From contig NZ_CP147518.1 of assembly GCF_037201965.1 (NCBI RefSeq), positions 2,293,001 through 2,357,000 of the forward strand: 64,000 nucleotides of DNA, written 5' to 3'. This stretch comes from Spirosoma sp. SC4-14. GTDB taxonomy: Bacteria; Bacteroidota; Bacteroidia; Cytophagales; Spirosomataceae. The notes below the pieces were generated by a model. It was not told where the DNA came from and did no database searches. It saw nothing but the letters and a program-made list of their open reading frames with translations. A program made the position numbers and the translations under genes. Below, one piece after another: positions 1 through 8,264 of this stretch; within the stretch, counting starts at the first letter, position 1, and each line of letters starts with the position of its first letter.

Positions 1-132
1 CAAACACCTAATCAAAACCCCGAAGGGGGTGACAATATTATAGCAGAAAGACAAATGCCATACAAAAGCCCTGAAAGGGCGGCAGGATTATAGCAGAAAG
101 GCAACACCGTAACATAAGCCCCGACGGGGCGA
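1..132. repeat. REP palindrome cluster, copy A
   Basis: Three short palindromes lie in tandem: CCCCGAAGGGG near 18-29, GCCCTGAAAGGGC at 69-80 and GCCCCGACGGGGC at 119-130. Each has a purine-rich three-base loop, and the first two are followed by a tail close to ATTATAGCAGAAAG. This is the arrangement of repetitive extragenic palindromes. The whole block recurs at 792-923 with one base changed (A at 76, G at 867). It may extend beyond the left edge of the window. Confidence 0.85.
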
Positions 133-142
133 CATTTTAACT

Positions 143-607
143 ATGGCTGGTACATACTCTCAGATTTATATACAGATTGTATTTGCGGTAAAAGGCAGAG
201 ACAATTTAATTAGGAAAGATTGGAAGGACGATTTGTATAAATACATTGCCGGAATCATAAAAGGGAAAGACCAAAAACCAATAATCGTAAATGGAGCAGC
301 CGATCACGTTCATATTTTTGCTGGTTTGCGGCCATCGATGTCTATTTCGGATTTGGTAAGGGATATCAAGAGCAATTCCTGCAATTTCATTAATGACCGT
401 AAATGGGTAAGGGGTAAGTTTTCATGGCAGGAAGGATATGGCGCGTTTTCGTATGGGCAATCGCAGGTTGATTCCGTCTATCAGTACATCCTGAATCAGG
501 AAGAACATCATAGAAATCGTACATTTAAAGAAGAATACCACGAGTTTTTGAGAAAATTTCAGATTGAATTCGACGAAAAATATTTGTTTGATTGGATTGA
601 GGAGTAA
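143..607 (+). CDS. REP-associated tyrosine transposase (IS200/Y1 family)
   Basis: A 154-residue single-domain HUH transposase of the IS200/TnpA_REP type, which cuts and joins single-stranded DNA through a tyrosine. The HUH metal motif is visible as HVH in ADHVHIFAGL near residues 54-63, and the tyrosine-bearing helix is VYQYILNQEEHH near residues 112-123. Length fits the family (about 140-170 residues). No tnpB or terminal IS structure is seen; instead the gene sits inside a dense group of REP palindromes, the hallmark of RAYT genes, which are domesticated or REP-dedicated relatives of IS200. The ATG at 143 lies about 12 bases after a REP hairpin. The gene appears intact, so it could still mobilise the local REPs. 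Confidence 0.9.
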   Translation: MAGTYSQIYIQIVFAVKGRDNLIRKDWKDDLYKYIAGIIKGKDQKPIIVNGAADHVHIFAGLRPSMSISDLVRDIKSNSCNFINDRKWVRGKFSWQEGYGAFSYGQSQVDSVYQYILNQEEHHRNRTFKEEYHEFLRKFQIEFDEKYLFDWIEE

Positions 608-609
608 AT

Positions 610-791
610 GGTGTCGCCCCTTCGGGGCTTTACTCGTGCTGGCATGGTCTTTTGCTATAATAATACCATCCCTTCGGGATTTACATTTTTGAAAAGATTT
701 AGTTTAAATAAGCCTGAAAGGCTAACAGCATTATAGAAAAAGGAAACTGCAACAAAACCACTGAAGGGGTAACAATATTGTAGCAGAAAAG
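610..791. repeat. REP palindromes downstream of the transposase
   Basis: Four more REP units lie between the transposase and repeat copy B. Two are in reverse orientation (GCCCCTTCGGGGC at about 615-627 and ATCCCTTCGGGAT near 668-680, the latter preceded by GCTATAATAATACC, the complement of the conserved tail). Two are forward (AGCCTGAAAGGCT near 712-724 and CCACTGAAGGGG near 760-771). Opposite-facing copies could pair as larger hairpins. Confidence 0.75.
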
Positions 792-923
792 CAAACACCT
801 AATCAAAACCCCGAAGGGGGTGACAATATTATAGCAGAAAGACAAATGCCATACAAAAGCCCTGAAGGGGCGGCAGGATTATAGCAGAAAGGCAACACCG
901 TAACATAAGCCCCGACGGGGCGA
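792..923. repeat. REP palindrome cluster, copy B (direct repeat of 1-132)
   Basis: Base-by-base comparison with 1-132 gives 131 of 132 identical positions; the only change I see is A76 to G867, in a REP stem. The two copies flank the transposase in direct orientation. The remaining 924-984, up to xdhB, holds no feature I recognise. Together 608-984 is a 377-base stretch made almost wholly of repeats. Confidence 0.85.
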
Positions 924-984
924 TATATACAAGCTCCCCTATGGTGCGGAGACATAAGATTGGGCGACATAGAATTGACAAACA

Positions 985-3294
985 ATGAAAAATATAGATT
1001 CCAGAACGCATGTACGGGGCGAATCGGTGTATCTGGACGATATTCCGCTGATCCGAGGGACTTTGTTCGGAGCTGCATTTGGCTCGCCAGTAGCGCATGG
1101 TGTGATTAAAAAACTGGATTTATCGGCAGCGGAGGCTATGCCCGGCGTGGTCAAACTGTTCACGTACAAAGATGTAACGGGCGAAAATCAGATTGGTGGC
1201 ATCATTCCTGACGAGCCGTTGCTGGCCGAACAGCACGTCCACTACTGCGGCATGCCGATTGTATTTGTCGTGGCCGAAAGTGACGAGATCGCCCGTGCCG
1301 CCGTCAGGAAAATTACCGTCGACATCGATCCGTTACCCGTTATTACCGACCCTCGCGAAGCCCAGGCAAAAGGAGAATTGATTGTAAAGCCAAGGACCCA
1401 TAAACTGGGGGATACCACAATGGCCTGGGCGCAGTGTACGCATATTTTTGAAGGCCGAACGGAAACCAACGGGCAAGAGCACCTGTATATCGAAACCCAG
1501 GGAGCTTATGCCGTTCCGCAGGAGAATAACGGCATCAAACTCTACTCATCAACGCAGGGTCCTACGGCTGTGCAACGGGCCGTTAGTCGGTCGGTGGGGC
1601 TGGCTATGCACCAGATTGATGTCGATGTAACGCGGCTGGGTGGTGGGTTTGGTGGCAAAGAAGATCAGGCCAATATGTGGGCCGCTCTGTGTGCATTGGC
1701 GGCCCACGTACTCCGTAAGCCCGTTAAATATTCGCTGCACCGGATGGAAGATATGGCCATGACCGGCAAACGGCATCCCTATTCGTCGGACTTTAAAATC
1801 GGACTCGACGACGATCTGAAGATCATTGCCTACGAAGCTACGTTCTACCAGAATGCCGGTGCGGCTGCCGATCTGTCGCCAGCGGTGCTGGAGCGTACCT
1901 TGTTTCACTGCACTAATACCTATTTCATTCCGAATGTAACGGCCACGGCCTATAGCTGTCGGACACACCTACCGCCCAATACGGCGTTCCGGGGGTTCGG
2001 TGGGCCGCAGGGTATGTTCGTCATTGAAGCAGCCATCGCTAAAGCGGCCGAGGAATTAGGCATTGAAGCGTCGGTAATTCAGGCTAAAAACCTCAACAAA
2101 ACCGGCGATGAATTTGCCTATGGACAACACGCTGTGAGTGAAGCCCATGCCTGCTGGAATAAAGCCGTGGAATTGTATCAATTGGAAACGATTCGAACCC
2201 AAATTGATGCATTCAATAGCAACACCTCATTGTATAGAAAAGGTCTGGCGCTGATGCCAATCTGCTTCGGTATCTCGTTCACCAACACCCGCATGAATCA
2301 GGCGCGGGCGCTGGTACACGTCTATACCGATGGGAGCGTGGGCGTAAGTACGGGCGCTGTCGAGATGGGACAGGGGGTAAACACGAAGATGTTACAGGTG
2401 GCTGCTCATGTGCTGTCCATTCGGCCGGAGCGAGTGAAGTTGCAGACGACGAGTACCTATCGAATCGCCAACACATCACCATCGGCAGCCAGTGCCACGG
2501 CTGATCTGAACGGGAAAGCTGTGGAGTTGGCCTGCGCTGAAATCATTAACCGGCTAAAGGTTGTGGCCGCGGGCGAATTTCAAACGTCAGCGGAAGCCGT
2601 TACCCTAAAAGATGAATGGGTTTTTGTGAACGGTAATCGAACCGACTGGAACTGGAACCGGCTGGTAATGGAAGCGTTTATGAAACGGGTTAGCCTGTCT
2701 GAACACGCGCATTATGCCACCCCTGAAATCCATTACGATGCCAGCCGGGAGAAAGGCCATCCCTTTGCCTATCACGTGTACGGTACGGCCATTGTTGAGG
2801 TGACGGTCGATTGCCTGCGCGGCACCTATGAAATGGACGCTGTTAACGTTGTTCACGATTTTGGCGTCAGCATGAACCCGCTCATCGACCGTGGGCAGAT
2901 CGAAGGCGGTATTGTACAGGGCCTTGGCTGGATGACCATGGAAGAGGTCGTTTATGATAAAGCCGGACGGTTGCGCTCCAATGCCTTATCAACCTATAAA
3001 GTGCCGGATATTTATTCGGTGCCAAAGGAAATAGCTATCGAACCCCTGAAAACCGAGCAGGACAATCTGGCCATCTTCCGGTCGAAAGCCGTGGGCGAGC
3101 CTCCCCTGATGTACGGCATTGGCGCCTATTTCGCTCTGCGCAATGCTATTCGGGCCTTTAATCCAACAGCCAACATTCCGTTCGATGCCCCTATGACACC
3201 TGAAAAGGTTCTTATGGCGTTGTACGATAAAAACGCGAACAATAGAACCGTAACCTCTTCAACTAGTAGTTATAGTAAACAGCTTCCGTCATAA
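985..3294 (+). CDS. xdhB: xanthine dehydrogenase family, molybdenum-binding subunit
   Basis: A 769-residue molybdopterin-binding subunit of the xanthine oxidase family, which hydroxylates purine-like heterocycles with electrons passed to a separate FeS/FAD subunit. Visible motifs: GGGFGGKE with Glu226 (equivalent of the substrate-contacting Glu802 of bovine enzyme), AFRGFGGPQG with Arg336 (equivalent of Arg880), and AVGEPPL with the base Glu705. Retention of Glu226 and Arg336 favours a purine substrate, though family substrates vary. The partner FeS/FAD subunit (xdhA) is not in the window; it may lie upstream, with the REP/transposase block in between. XdhC follows. The short Ser/Thr-rich tail after residue 748 is unusual. 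Start ATG985 matches the family N-terminus. Confidence 0.9.
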   Translation: MKNIDSRTHVRGESVYLDDIPLIRGTLFGAAFGSPVAHGVIKKLDLSAAEAMPGVVKLFTYKDVTGENQIGGIIPDEPLLAEQHVHYCGMPIVFVVAESDEIARAAVRKITVDIDPLPVITDPREAQAKGELIVKPRTHKLGDTTMAWAQCTHIFEGRTETNGQEHLYIETQGAYAVPQENNGIKLYSSTQGPTAVQRAVSRSVGLAMHQIDVDVTRLGGGFGGKEDQANMWAALCALAAHVLRKPVKYSLHRMEDMAMTGKRHPYSSDFKIGLDDDLKIIAYEATFYQNAGAAADLSPAVLERTLFHCTNTYFIPNVTATAYSCRTHLPPNTAFRGFGGPQGMFVIEAAIAKAAEELGIEASVIQAKNLNKTGDEFAYGQHAVSEAHACWNKAVELYQLETIRTQIDAFNSNTSLYRKGLALMPICFGISFTNTRMNQARALVHVYTDGSVGVSTGAVEMGQGVNTKMLQVAAHVLSIRPERVKLQTTSTYRIANTSPSAASATADLNGKAVELACAEIINRLKVVAAGEFQTSAEAVTLKDEWVFVNGNRTDWNWNRLVMEAFMKRVSLSEHAHYATPEIHYDASREKGHPFAYHVYGTAIVEVTVDCLRGTYEMDAVNVVHDFGVSMNPLIDRGQIEGGIVQGLGWMTMEEVVYDKAGRLRSNALSTYKVPDIYSVPKEIAIEPLKTEQDNLAIFRSKAVGEPPLMYGIGAYFALRNAIRAFNPTANIPFDAPMTPEKVLMALYDKNANNRTVTSSTSSYSKQLPS

Positions 3295-3447
3295 CCGCGA
3301 AGCGGTGGTAGTATTGTAGAAAGCAGACATCCTCTCTTTTTCAGAACTCCGAAGGAGTGGCAGAATAGATCAACTATGTCACTCCTTCGGAGCTCTCTAA
3401 TGAATGTAGGGGCTTCTTTTCTATAATACTACCACCGCTTCGCGGTT
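3293..3447. repeat. REPIN: paired REP inverted repeat between xdhB and xdhC
   Basis: The outer arms 3293-3315 and 3425-3447 are perfect reverse complements over 23 bases and contain CCGCGAAGCGG. Inside them sit two more facing palindromes, ACTCCGAAGGAGT near 3347-3359 and its complement ACTCCTTCGGAGC near 3381-3393. The left arm overlaps the xdhB stop codon. A structure this long in the mRNA would be expected to protect the upstream message or limit read-through into xdhC. Confidence 0.85.
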
Positions 3448-3471
3448 CTATCAACGATATTACTCCGTCTG

Positions 3472-4452
3472 ATGTCCAAACCAACATCATTAACCACCTG
3501 GCAACTTATTCATACGTGCATACGACAACAGCAGCCAGTGATGCTGCTGTATGTGCTGGAGAGTCATGGGAGTAGCCCAGGCCGGCAGGGGTTTCTGATG
3601 GCCGTGACCGCATCGGGCGACATGGAAGGGTCGATTGGGGGCGGCATTATGGAACACAAGTTTGTGGAAATGGCCAATGAAAAGCTTAGAAGACACACCA
3701 CTGAGCTTTCCATCCGAACCCAATACCATGACAAACAAGCCACTCATAACCAGAGCGGTATGATCTGTTCAGGCGATCAGACCATCCTGGTTTATCGGAT
3801 TCGACCGCACGACGAATCGGCTGTTCAGGCCATTGTCGATTGCCTTGACCAAAATCGAAACGGGCAGTTAACGCTATCGCCATCCGGCATTCAGTTTACG
3901 GAAAACGTATCGCTGAATACTGATTACAGCTTCAATAGGGGATCGGTAGACGAGTGGCAATATCAGGAACGGCTGGGTTATAAAAATGAGCTATTCATTA
4001 TTGGCGGGGGGCATTGTGCATTGGCATTGTCGCGAATGATGAGCCTGATGGATTTTTACATTCGCATCTACGACGACCGCCCGGACCTGCATACCATGCA
4101 GTTGAATGCCGTTGCTCATGAGAAAATTACCATTCGTACGTATAGCGACCTAACCAATCTGATTCCGTCAGGAGCAAACAAATTTGTGGTGGTTATGACC
4201 TTTGGCTATCGAACCGACGATCTGGCTATCCGGGCGTTGCTGAATAAGTCATTTCGGTATTTTGGTGTGCTGGGGAGTAAAACCAAGATCGGAAAACTGT
4301 TTGCCGATTATCGCGCAGAAGGTATTTCCGACGAAGGGCTGACTCAAATCCATGCACCGATTGGCCTGTCCATCCATAGCCAGACTCCCGAAGAAATTGC
4401 CGTAAGTATTGCCGCCGAAATTATTCAGGTGAAGAATCAATACTTAAGCTGA
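3472..4452 (+). CDS. xdhC: XdhC family molybdenum cofactor maturation protein
   Basis: A 326-residue XdhC/CoxI-type protein. In this family the protein binds molybdenum cofactor, helps in its sulfuration and inserts it into the xanthine dehydrogenase large subunit. The N-terminal XdhC/CoxI domain shows SHGSSPGRQG near residue 30 and EGSIGGGIMEHK near residue 52; the C-terminal Rossmann domain starts at about residue 172 with IIGGGHCALALSR. Placed directly after xdhB, as usual, but separated by a REP inverted pair. Start ATG3472 gives the usual family N-terminus. It is unlikely to be an enzyme acting alone. Confidence 0.9.
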   Translation: MSKPTSLTTWQLIHTCIRQQQPVMLLYVLESHGSSPGRQGFLMAVTASGDMEGSIGGGIMEHKFVEMANEKLRRHTTELSIRTQYHDKQATHNQSGMICSGDQTILVYRIRPHDESAVQAIVDCLDQNRNGQLTLSPSGIQFTENVSLNTDYSFNRGSVDEWQYQERLGYKNELFIIGGGHCALALSRMMSLMDFYIRIYDDRPDLHTMQLNAVAHEKITIRTYSDLTNLIPSGANKFVVVMTFGYRTDDLAIRALLNKSFRYFGVLGSKTKIGKLFADYRAEGISDEGLTQIHAPIGLSIHSQTPEEIAVSIAAEIIQVKNQYLS

Positions 4453-4691
4453 ATATATATTTCGGCCACTTTTTCATTTTGTGCAAAACATATATTCACA
4501 ATTTTATAAGCTCCTGTAAATTTTGAATAAAATACAGAAAATGCATGTTTTGTGTTTTTATATTCTGTGAAATTGATTTATTTCAGAATTATTAGTTGTA
4601 TTATGTGCTGGGATTCGCGTCGCCTTTTTGGTGTTTCGTGTTTTATGCCTTCCTCTTTGTATTCTGCACGGCGGCTTAGTCCAAACGTTTT

Positions 4692-6881
4692 ATGAAGCAA
4701 TTAGCAACCCTCATAGTCTTTGTCATAGCCTGTTCGGTTCAGGCACAACCCTTTTCCCAAAAAGAAATTAGCCATCTGCAAAAACAGGCCCGGCGAATCA
4801 CGATCATCAAAGACAAATGGGGAGTGCCACACGTATACACAAAAACCGATCAGGAGGCCGTGTTCGGTATGATGTACGTGCAATGCGAGGAGTTTTTTGA
4901 AAGCGTGGAAAACACCTTGATCAGTCGACTGGGGCGTCAGGCGGAGGTTGAAGGTGAGTCGGCTCTATACAAAGATCTTTGGACTCGTATGTTCATCGAT
5001 TCCGCTAAAGCGGTTGCCCTCTATCAGCAATCGCCAGGATGGCTTCGCAAACTATGCGATGGGTATGCTGATGGAATCAATTTCTATATGATTTCACATC
5101 CAGAGAAGAAACCACGGCTCATTACACGGGTGCAACCCTGGATGGCGCTGATGAACAATGTGCCCTCGCTCGAAGGCAGCAATTCAGGAGAAGCCGAGCT
5201 TCGCGCTTTTTATTCCAGAAATCCCAGTCTGTCGATGTCGTTTATGCCCAAAGACCTGAGCGAACATCAGGAGTATGGCGGATCGAATGGTTGGGCTATT
5301 GCTCCATCGCGTACGCAAAGCAAAAAGGCAATGCTGCTCATCAATCCACATGCCGAATTCTACGGGCGAATTGAAATTCAGGTTATCAGCAAAAAAGGGC
5401 TTAATGCCTACGGGGCTCCTTTTCTGGGGCAGTTCACTATTTTTCAAGGCTTTAATGAACACCTGGGCTGGATGCACCCCGTCTCCTTATCTGATGCCAA
5501 AGACCTGTATGCCGAGCAGATCGAACGGAAGAACGGACACTATTTCTATCGCTACAATGGCGAGCTACGACCCGTCGACAGCACGGGCATTACGCTGTAT
5601 TACAAACAGGGCGGCCAGCTCATATCCAAAAAATGGATGGCCTACCGTACGCACCATGGGCCAATCATCGCATCGGTTAATACAAAATGGATTGCCCACA
5701 AAACGCACGATGCCAACATCGACCTGCTGGCCATGCACTGGCAGAAGATGAAAGCCCGAAACTTCAACGAATTCAAATCGGTCTTGAACAAACGAGCCAT
5801 GACCGGTAGTAACATTATCTATGCCGATCAGCAAGGCAATATTGCCTACTGGCATGGCAACTTTGTGCCCAAACGCGATCCATCGCTCGACTGGAAACGC
5901 CCCGTCGATGGTAGCACCAGCGCTACTGACTGGCAGGGAACCTATTCGCTGGACGAGATTCCGCACTACATCAACCCCACAAACGGCTGGGTACAAAACT
6001 GTAATTCGACACCTTTGTATGGAACGGGCGTTTATGATTCCGTGATGGCTAAGAAGCCGGTTTATATGCTTCCCGACGGGCATACGGCACGTGCCGTGAG
6101 TGCCATTCGTGTACTGAATAAAATCAATGATGCCACGATCGACGATGTTGTCAGGGCCGCTCATGACCCGTATCTGCCCAATGGAGAGCACCATATTCCT
6201 AAACTGGTAGCCGCCTACAAAACGCTGCAAACCGATACGACCTACAGTTTGCTGGCTGGTCCTGTAGAAACCCTGCAATCCTGGAATTTCCAGACCGATA
6301 CCAACTCAGTCGCAACAACACTGGCCGTGCTATGGCTGGAGAAAATAATTGAATTGAATGTGGCCCAATTGAAAAAACCTACCTCTAATGAGGAGCGTTA
6401 TTCGATAACTAATGGTGCCAATATTTCGACTGATGCCGTTTCGACAACGCAAATACTCGATGCGTTAAAGAAGGTGGTTAATGGCTTACAAAAAGATTTT
6501 GGTACCTGGCAGGTGGCCTGGGGATCGATTAATCGATTTCAGCGCGTTCCCAACGGGCAATCGTTCAGTGATGTCAGCCGGAGTTGGGCTGTACCGGCTA
6601 CACCCGGTTATATGGGTTCACTGAATGCATATGTCAGTCGAAAAAGCCCACAGACTCAGAAGCGATACGGTGCTACGGGCAATACCTTTGCGGCTGTGAT
6701 TGAATTCGGAAAAACGCTGAAAGGGAAATCTATCCTTACGGGCGGATCGAGCTCAGATCCCGCGTCGGGCCACTTCACCGATCAGGTCGACGGTTATATT
6801 AAAGGGCAGTACAAAGACATTCTGTTTTACAAAAAAGAGGTTGTGGCTACTGCCGAACGAGTGTATCATCCGGGAGAGTAA
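4692..6881 (+). CDS. secreted penicillin acylase family Ntn hydrolase
   Basis: A 729-residue N-terminal-nucleophile hydrolase of the penicillin amidase family, which cleaves amide bonds of acylated amines, acyl-homoserine lactones or peptides. A signal peptide is evident (hydrophobic residues 4-17, cleavage after AQA/Q), so the enzyme is periplasmic or exported. The self-cleavage and nucleophile site reads EYGGSNGW, with Ser198 as the expected new N-terminus of the beta subunit; WVQNCNSTP further on holds the conserved Asn region. The large alpha spacer before Ser198 fits the family. No acyl-homoserine lactone synthase is near, so the substrate cannot be named. The 239 bases upstream (4453-4691) are AT-rich and hold no gene I see. 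Confidence 0.85.
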   Translation: MKQLATLIVFVIACSVQAQPFSQKEISHLQKQARRITIIKDKWGVPHVYTKTDQEAVFGMMYVQCEEFFESVENTLISRLGRQAEVEGESALYKDLWTRMFIDSAKAVALYQQSPGWLRKLCDGYADGINFYMISHPEKKPRLITRVQPWMALMNNVPSLEGSNSGEAELRAFYSRNPSLSMSFMPKDLSEHQEYGGSNGWAIAPSRTQSKKAMLLINPHAEFYGRIEIQVISKKGLNAYGAPFLGQFTIFQGFNEHLGWMHPVSLSDAKDLYAEQIERKNGHYFYRYNGELRPVDSTGITLYYKQGGQLISKKWMAYRTHHGPIIASVNTKWIAHKTHDANIDLLAMHWQKMKARNFNEFKSVLNKRAMTGSNIIYADQQGNIAYWHGNFVPKRDPSLDWKRPVDGSTSATDWQGTYSLDEIPHYINPTNGWVQNCNSTPLYGTGVYDSVMAKKPVYMLPDGHTARAVSAIRVLNKINDATIDDVVRAAHDPYLPNGEHHIPKLVAAYKTLQTDTTYSLLAGPVETLQSWNFQTDTNSVATTLAVLWLEKIIELNVAQLKKPTSNEERYSITNGANISTDAVSTTQILDALKKVVNGLQKDFGTWQVAWGSINRFQRVPNGQSFSDVSRSWAVPATPGYMGSLNAYVSRKSPQTQKRYGATGNTFAAVIEFGKTLKGKSILTGGSSSDPASGHFTDQVDGYIKGQYKDILFYKKEVVATAERVYHPGE

Positions 6882-6975
6882 TTTCCTACATCCGACTTGT
6901 GGGTTTAAACCAAGGTAGCGAAAATTCTTTTTTCGTCTATATTGCATAGCAATCCTGCAAATCCCGACGTCGTTT

Positions 6976-7278
6976 ATGCATCTAACTCCACGCGAGACCG
7001 AAAAACTCCTCCTGTTTCTGGCTGGCGAGCTAGCCGAAAAACGAAAAGCACGTGGCCTGAAACTGAATTATCCCGAAGCCATTGCCCTGATCAGTAGTCG
7101 TTTGCAGGAAGCTGCCCGCGATGGTCGGACCGTAGCCGAACTAATGCATTATGGCACTACCATTCTCTCGCGTGAGGATGTGATGGAGGGCATTCCCGAA
7201 ATGATTCATGAAATTCAGATTGAAGCCACATTTCCCGACGGCACCAAGCTCGTAACCGTACACGATCCGATCCGGTAA
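6976..7278 (+). CDS. ureA: urease subunit gamma
   Basis: A 100-residue urease gamma subunit, with the family opening [13 protein letters not shown] and the conserved stretches [11 protein letters not shown] and VTVHDPI. It assembles with UreB and UreC into the nickel urease that splits urea to ammonia and carbon dioxide. Length is exactly that of stand-alone UreA. It begins a run of co-directional genes reaching to madM at 14455. A 59-base gap separates it from ureB. Confidence 0.97.
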   Translation: MHLTPRETEKLLLFLAGELAEKRKARGLKLNYPEAIALISSRLQEAARDGRTVAELMHYGTTILSREDVMEGIPEMIHEIQIEATFPDGTKLVTVHDPIR

Positions 7279-7337
7279 TAGTCTTTTCAGAACACAGATG
7301 ACACGGATTTAACAGCATATCGCAGCTAGCTATAACC

Positions 7338-7703
7338 ATGATTCCAGGAGAATACATACTTGCCGAAGGTGATATCGAATGCAACGTAGGTCGGAAAACC
7401 ACTACGGTAATGGTTGTTAATACTGGCGACCGGCCGGTGCAGGTAGGATCGCACTTTCACTTTTTTGAGATTAACCGACTGATGGCTTTCGACCGGCAGA
7501 AAGCGTTGGGAATGCGACTGAACATCCCGGCCGGAACGGCCGTTCGCTTCGAACCCGGCGAAGAAAAAGAAGTGGAACTGGTCGAATTGGGGGGCAATAA
7601 GCGCGTAGTTGGCTTCAGCAATCTGGTCGATGGCTCAATTGCCGAAAAAAATGCTGCAACAACCACACAGGAGGCCATCTCGAAAGGCTTTAAAAATGCA
7701 TGA
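7338..7703 (+). CDS. ureB: urease subunit beta
   Basis: A 121-residue urease beta subunit. The family signature is seen in [15 protein letters not shown] near the start, VGSHFHFFE (residues about 37-45), and [20 protein letters not shown]. The structural role is to bind between UreA and UreC in the urease trimer. Its stop overlaps the start of the following acetyltransferase by four bases, so the two are likely translated together. Confidence 0.97.
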   Translation: MIPGEYILAEGDIECNVGRKTTTVMVVNTGDRPVQVGSHFHFFEINRLMAFDRQKALGMRLNIPAGTAVRFEPGEEKEVELVELGGNKRVVGFSNLVDGSIAEKNAATTTQEAISKGFKNA

Positions 7704-8251
7704 CCGTTCAGACAAAAGACCATAAATCCGTTTCGATTAGCCTGTTGGCCATTGACAAATTACCGGCGCTGGTCAATTATCTGGACAAACTTAGTCAGGC
7801 AACCCGCCGTCGATTTGAGCCGCACTCGTTCGATAGCCAGTCGGTCACGAACTTTTATCAGGATGCGAACCACCGGGCCTACATAGCCGAATCGGTTGAC
7901 GAGCCTGAAATTGTGGCTTATTTCATCATTAAACGCGGTTTTCTACCAAAAGAAGCAGAACGGTTAGAAAGCTACGGATTGCAGTTAAGCGCTGAAACTG
8001 ATTGTACGTTTGCGCCATCGGTGGCCGATGCCTGGCAGAGTTCGGGCGTAGGTAATCTGTTGTTTCGAATGGTACTCAACGAGTTGCAAACGGAGCCATT
8101 CGAGCGCATGATTTTGTGGGGAGGAGTACAAAGCAGCAACGAGCGCGCTATTCGCTTTTATGAAAAATATGGATTTCGCGAACTCGGTTATTTCGAGCAT
8201 AACGGAATCGGAAATTACGACATGATCAAAGAACTTAAGGCTTTCGCTTAG
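7700..8251 (+). CDS. GNAT family N-acetyltransferase inside the urease operon
   Basis: A 183-residue GNAT acetyltransferase. The acetyl-CoA site region is [17 protein letters not shown] near residues 113-129, and the C-terminal GNAT motif is [19 protein letters not shown] near residues 152-170. It starts within the last codon of ureB (ATGA overlap) and ends 13 bases before ureC, so it is locked into the urease structural operon, a place where no acetyltransferase is expected. The substrate is unknown; a small amine or a protein N-terminus are the usual options. It could be a passenger gene or a modifier linked to nitrogen supply. Confidence 0.85.
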   Translation: MTVQTKDHKSVSISLLAIDKLPALVNYLDKLSQATRRRFEPHSFDSQSVTNFYQDANHRAYIAESVDEPEIVAYFIIKRGFLPKEAERLESYGLQLSAETDCTFAPSVADAWQSSGVGNLLFRMVLNELQTEPFERMILWGGVQSSNERAIRFYEKYGFRELGYFEHNGIGNYDMIKELKAFA

Positions 8252-8264
8252 GACTATAAACGCC

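Noticed and set aside
1..923. CRISPR-like array of regularly spaced repeats
   Set aside because: The repeats are short palindromes of differing stem sequence with irregular spacing and both orientations, and no cas gene is near. They fit REPs, not CRISPR.
4692..6881. Ureidomalonase or another cytosolic amidase for the urea/malonate pathway
   Set aside because: The protein has a signal peptide and an Ntn-type penicillin acylase layout, so it acts outside the cytoplasm on acylated compounds.
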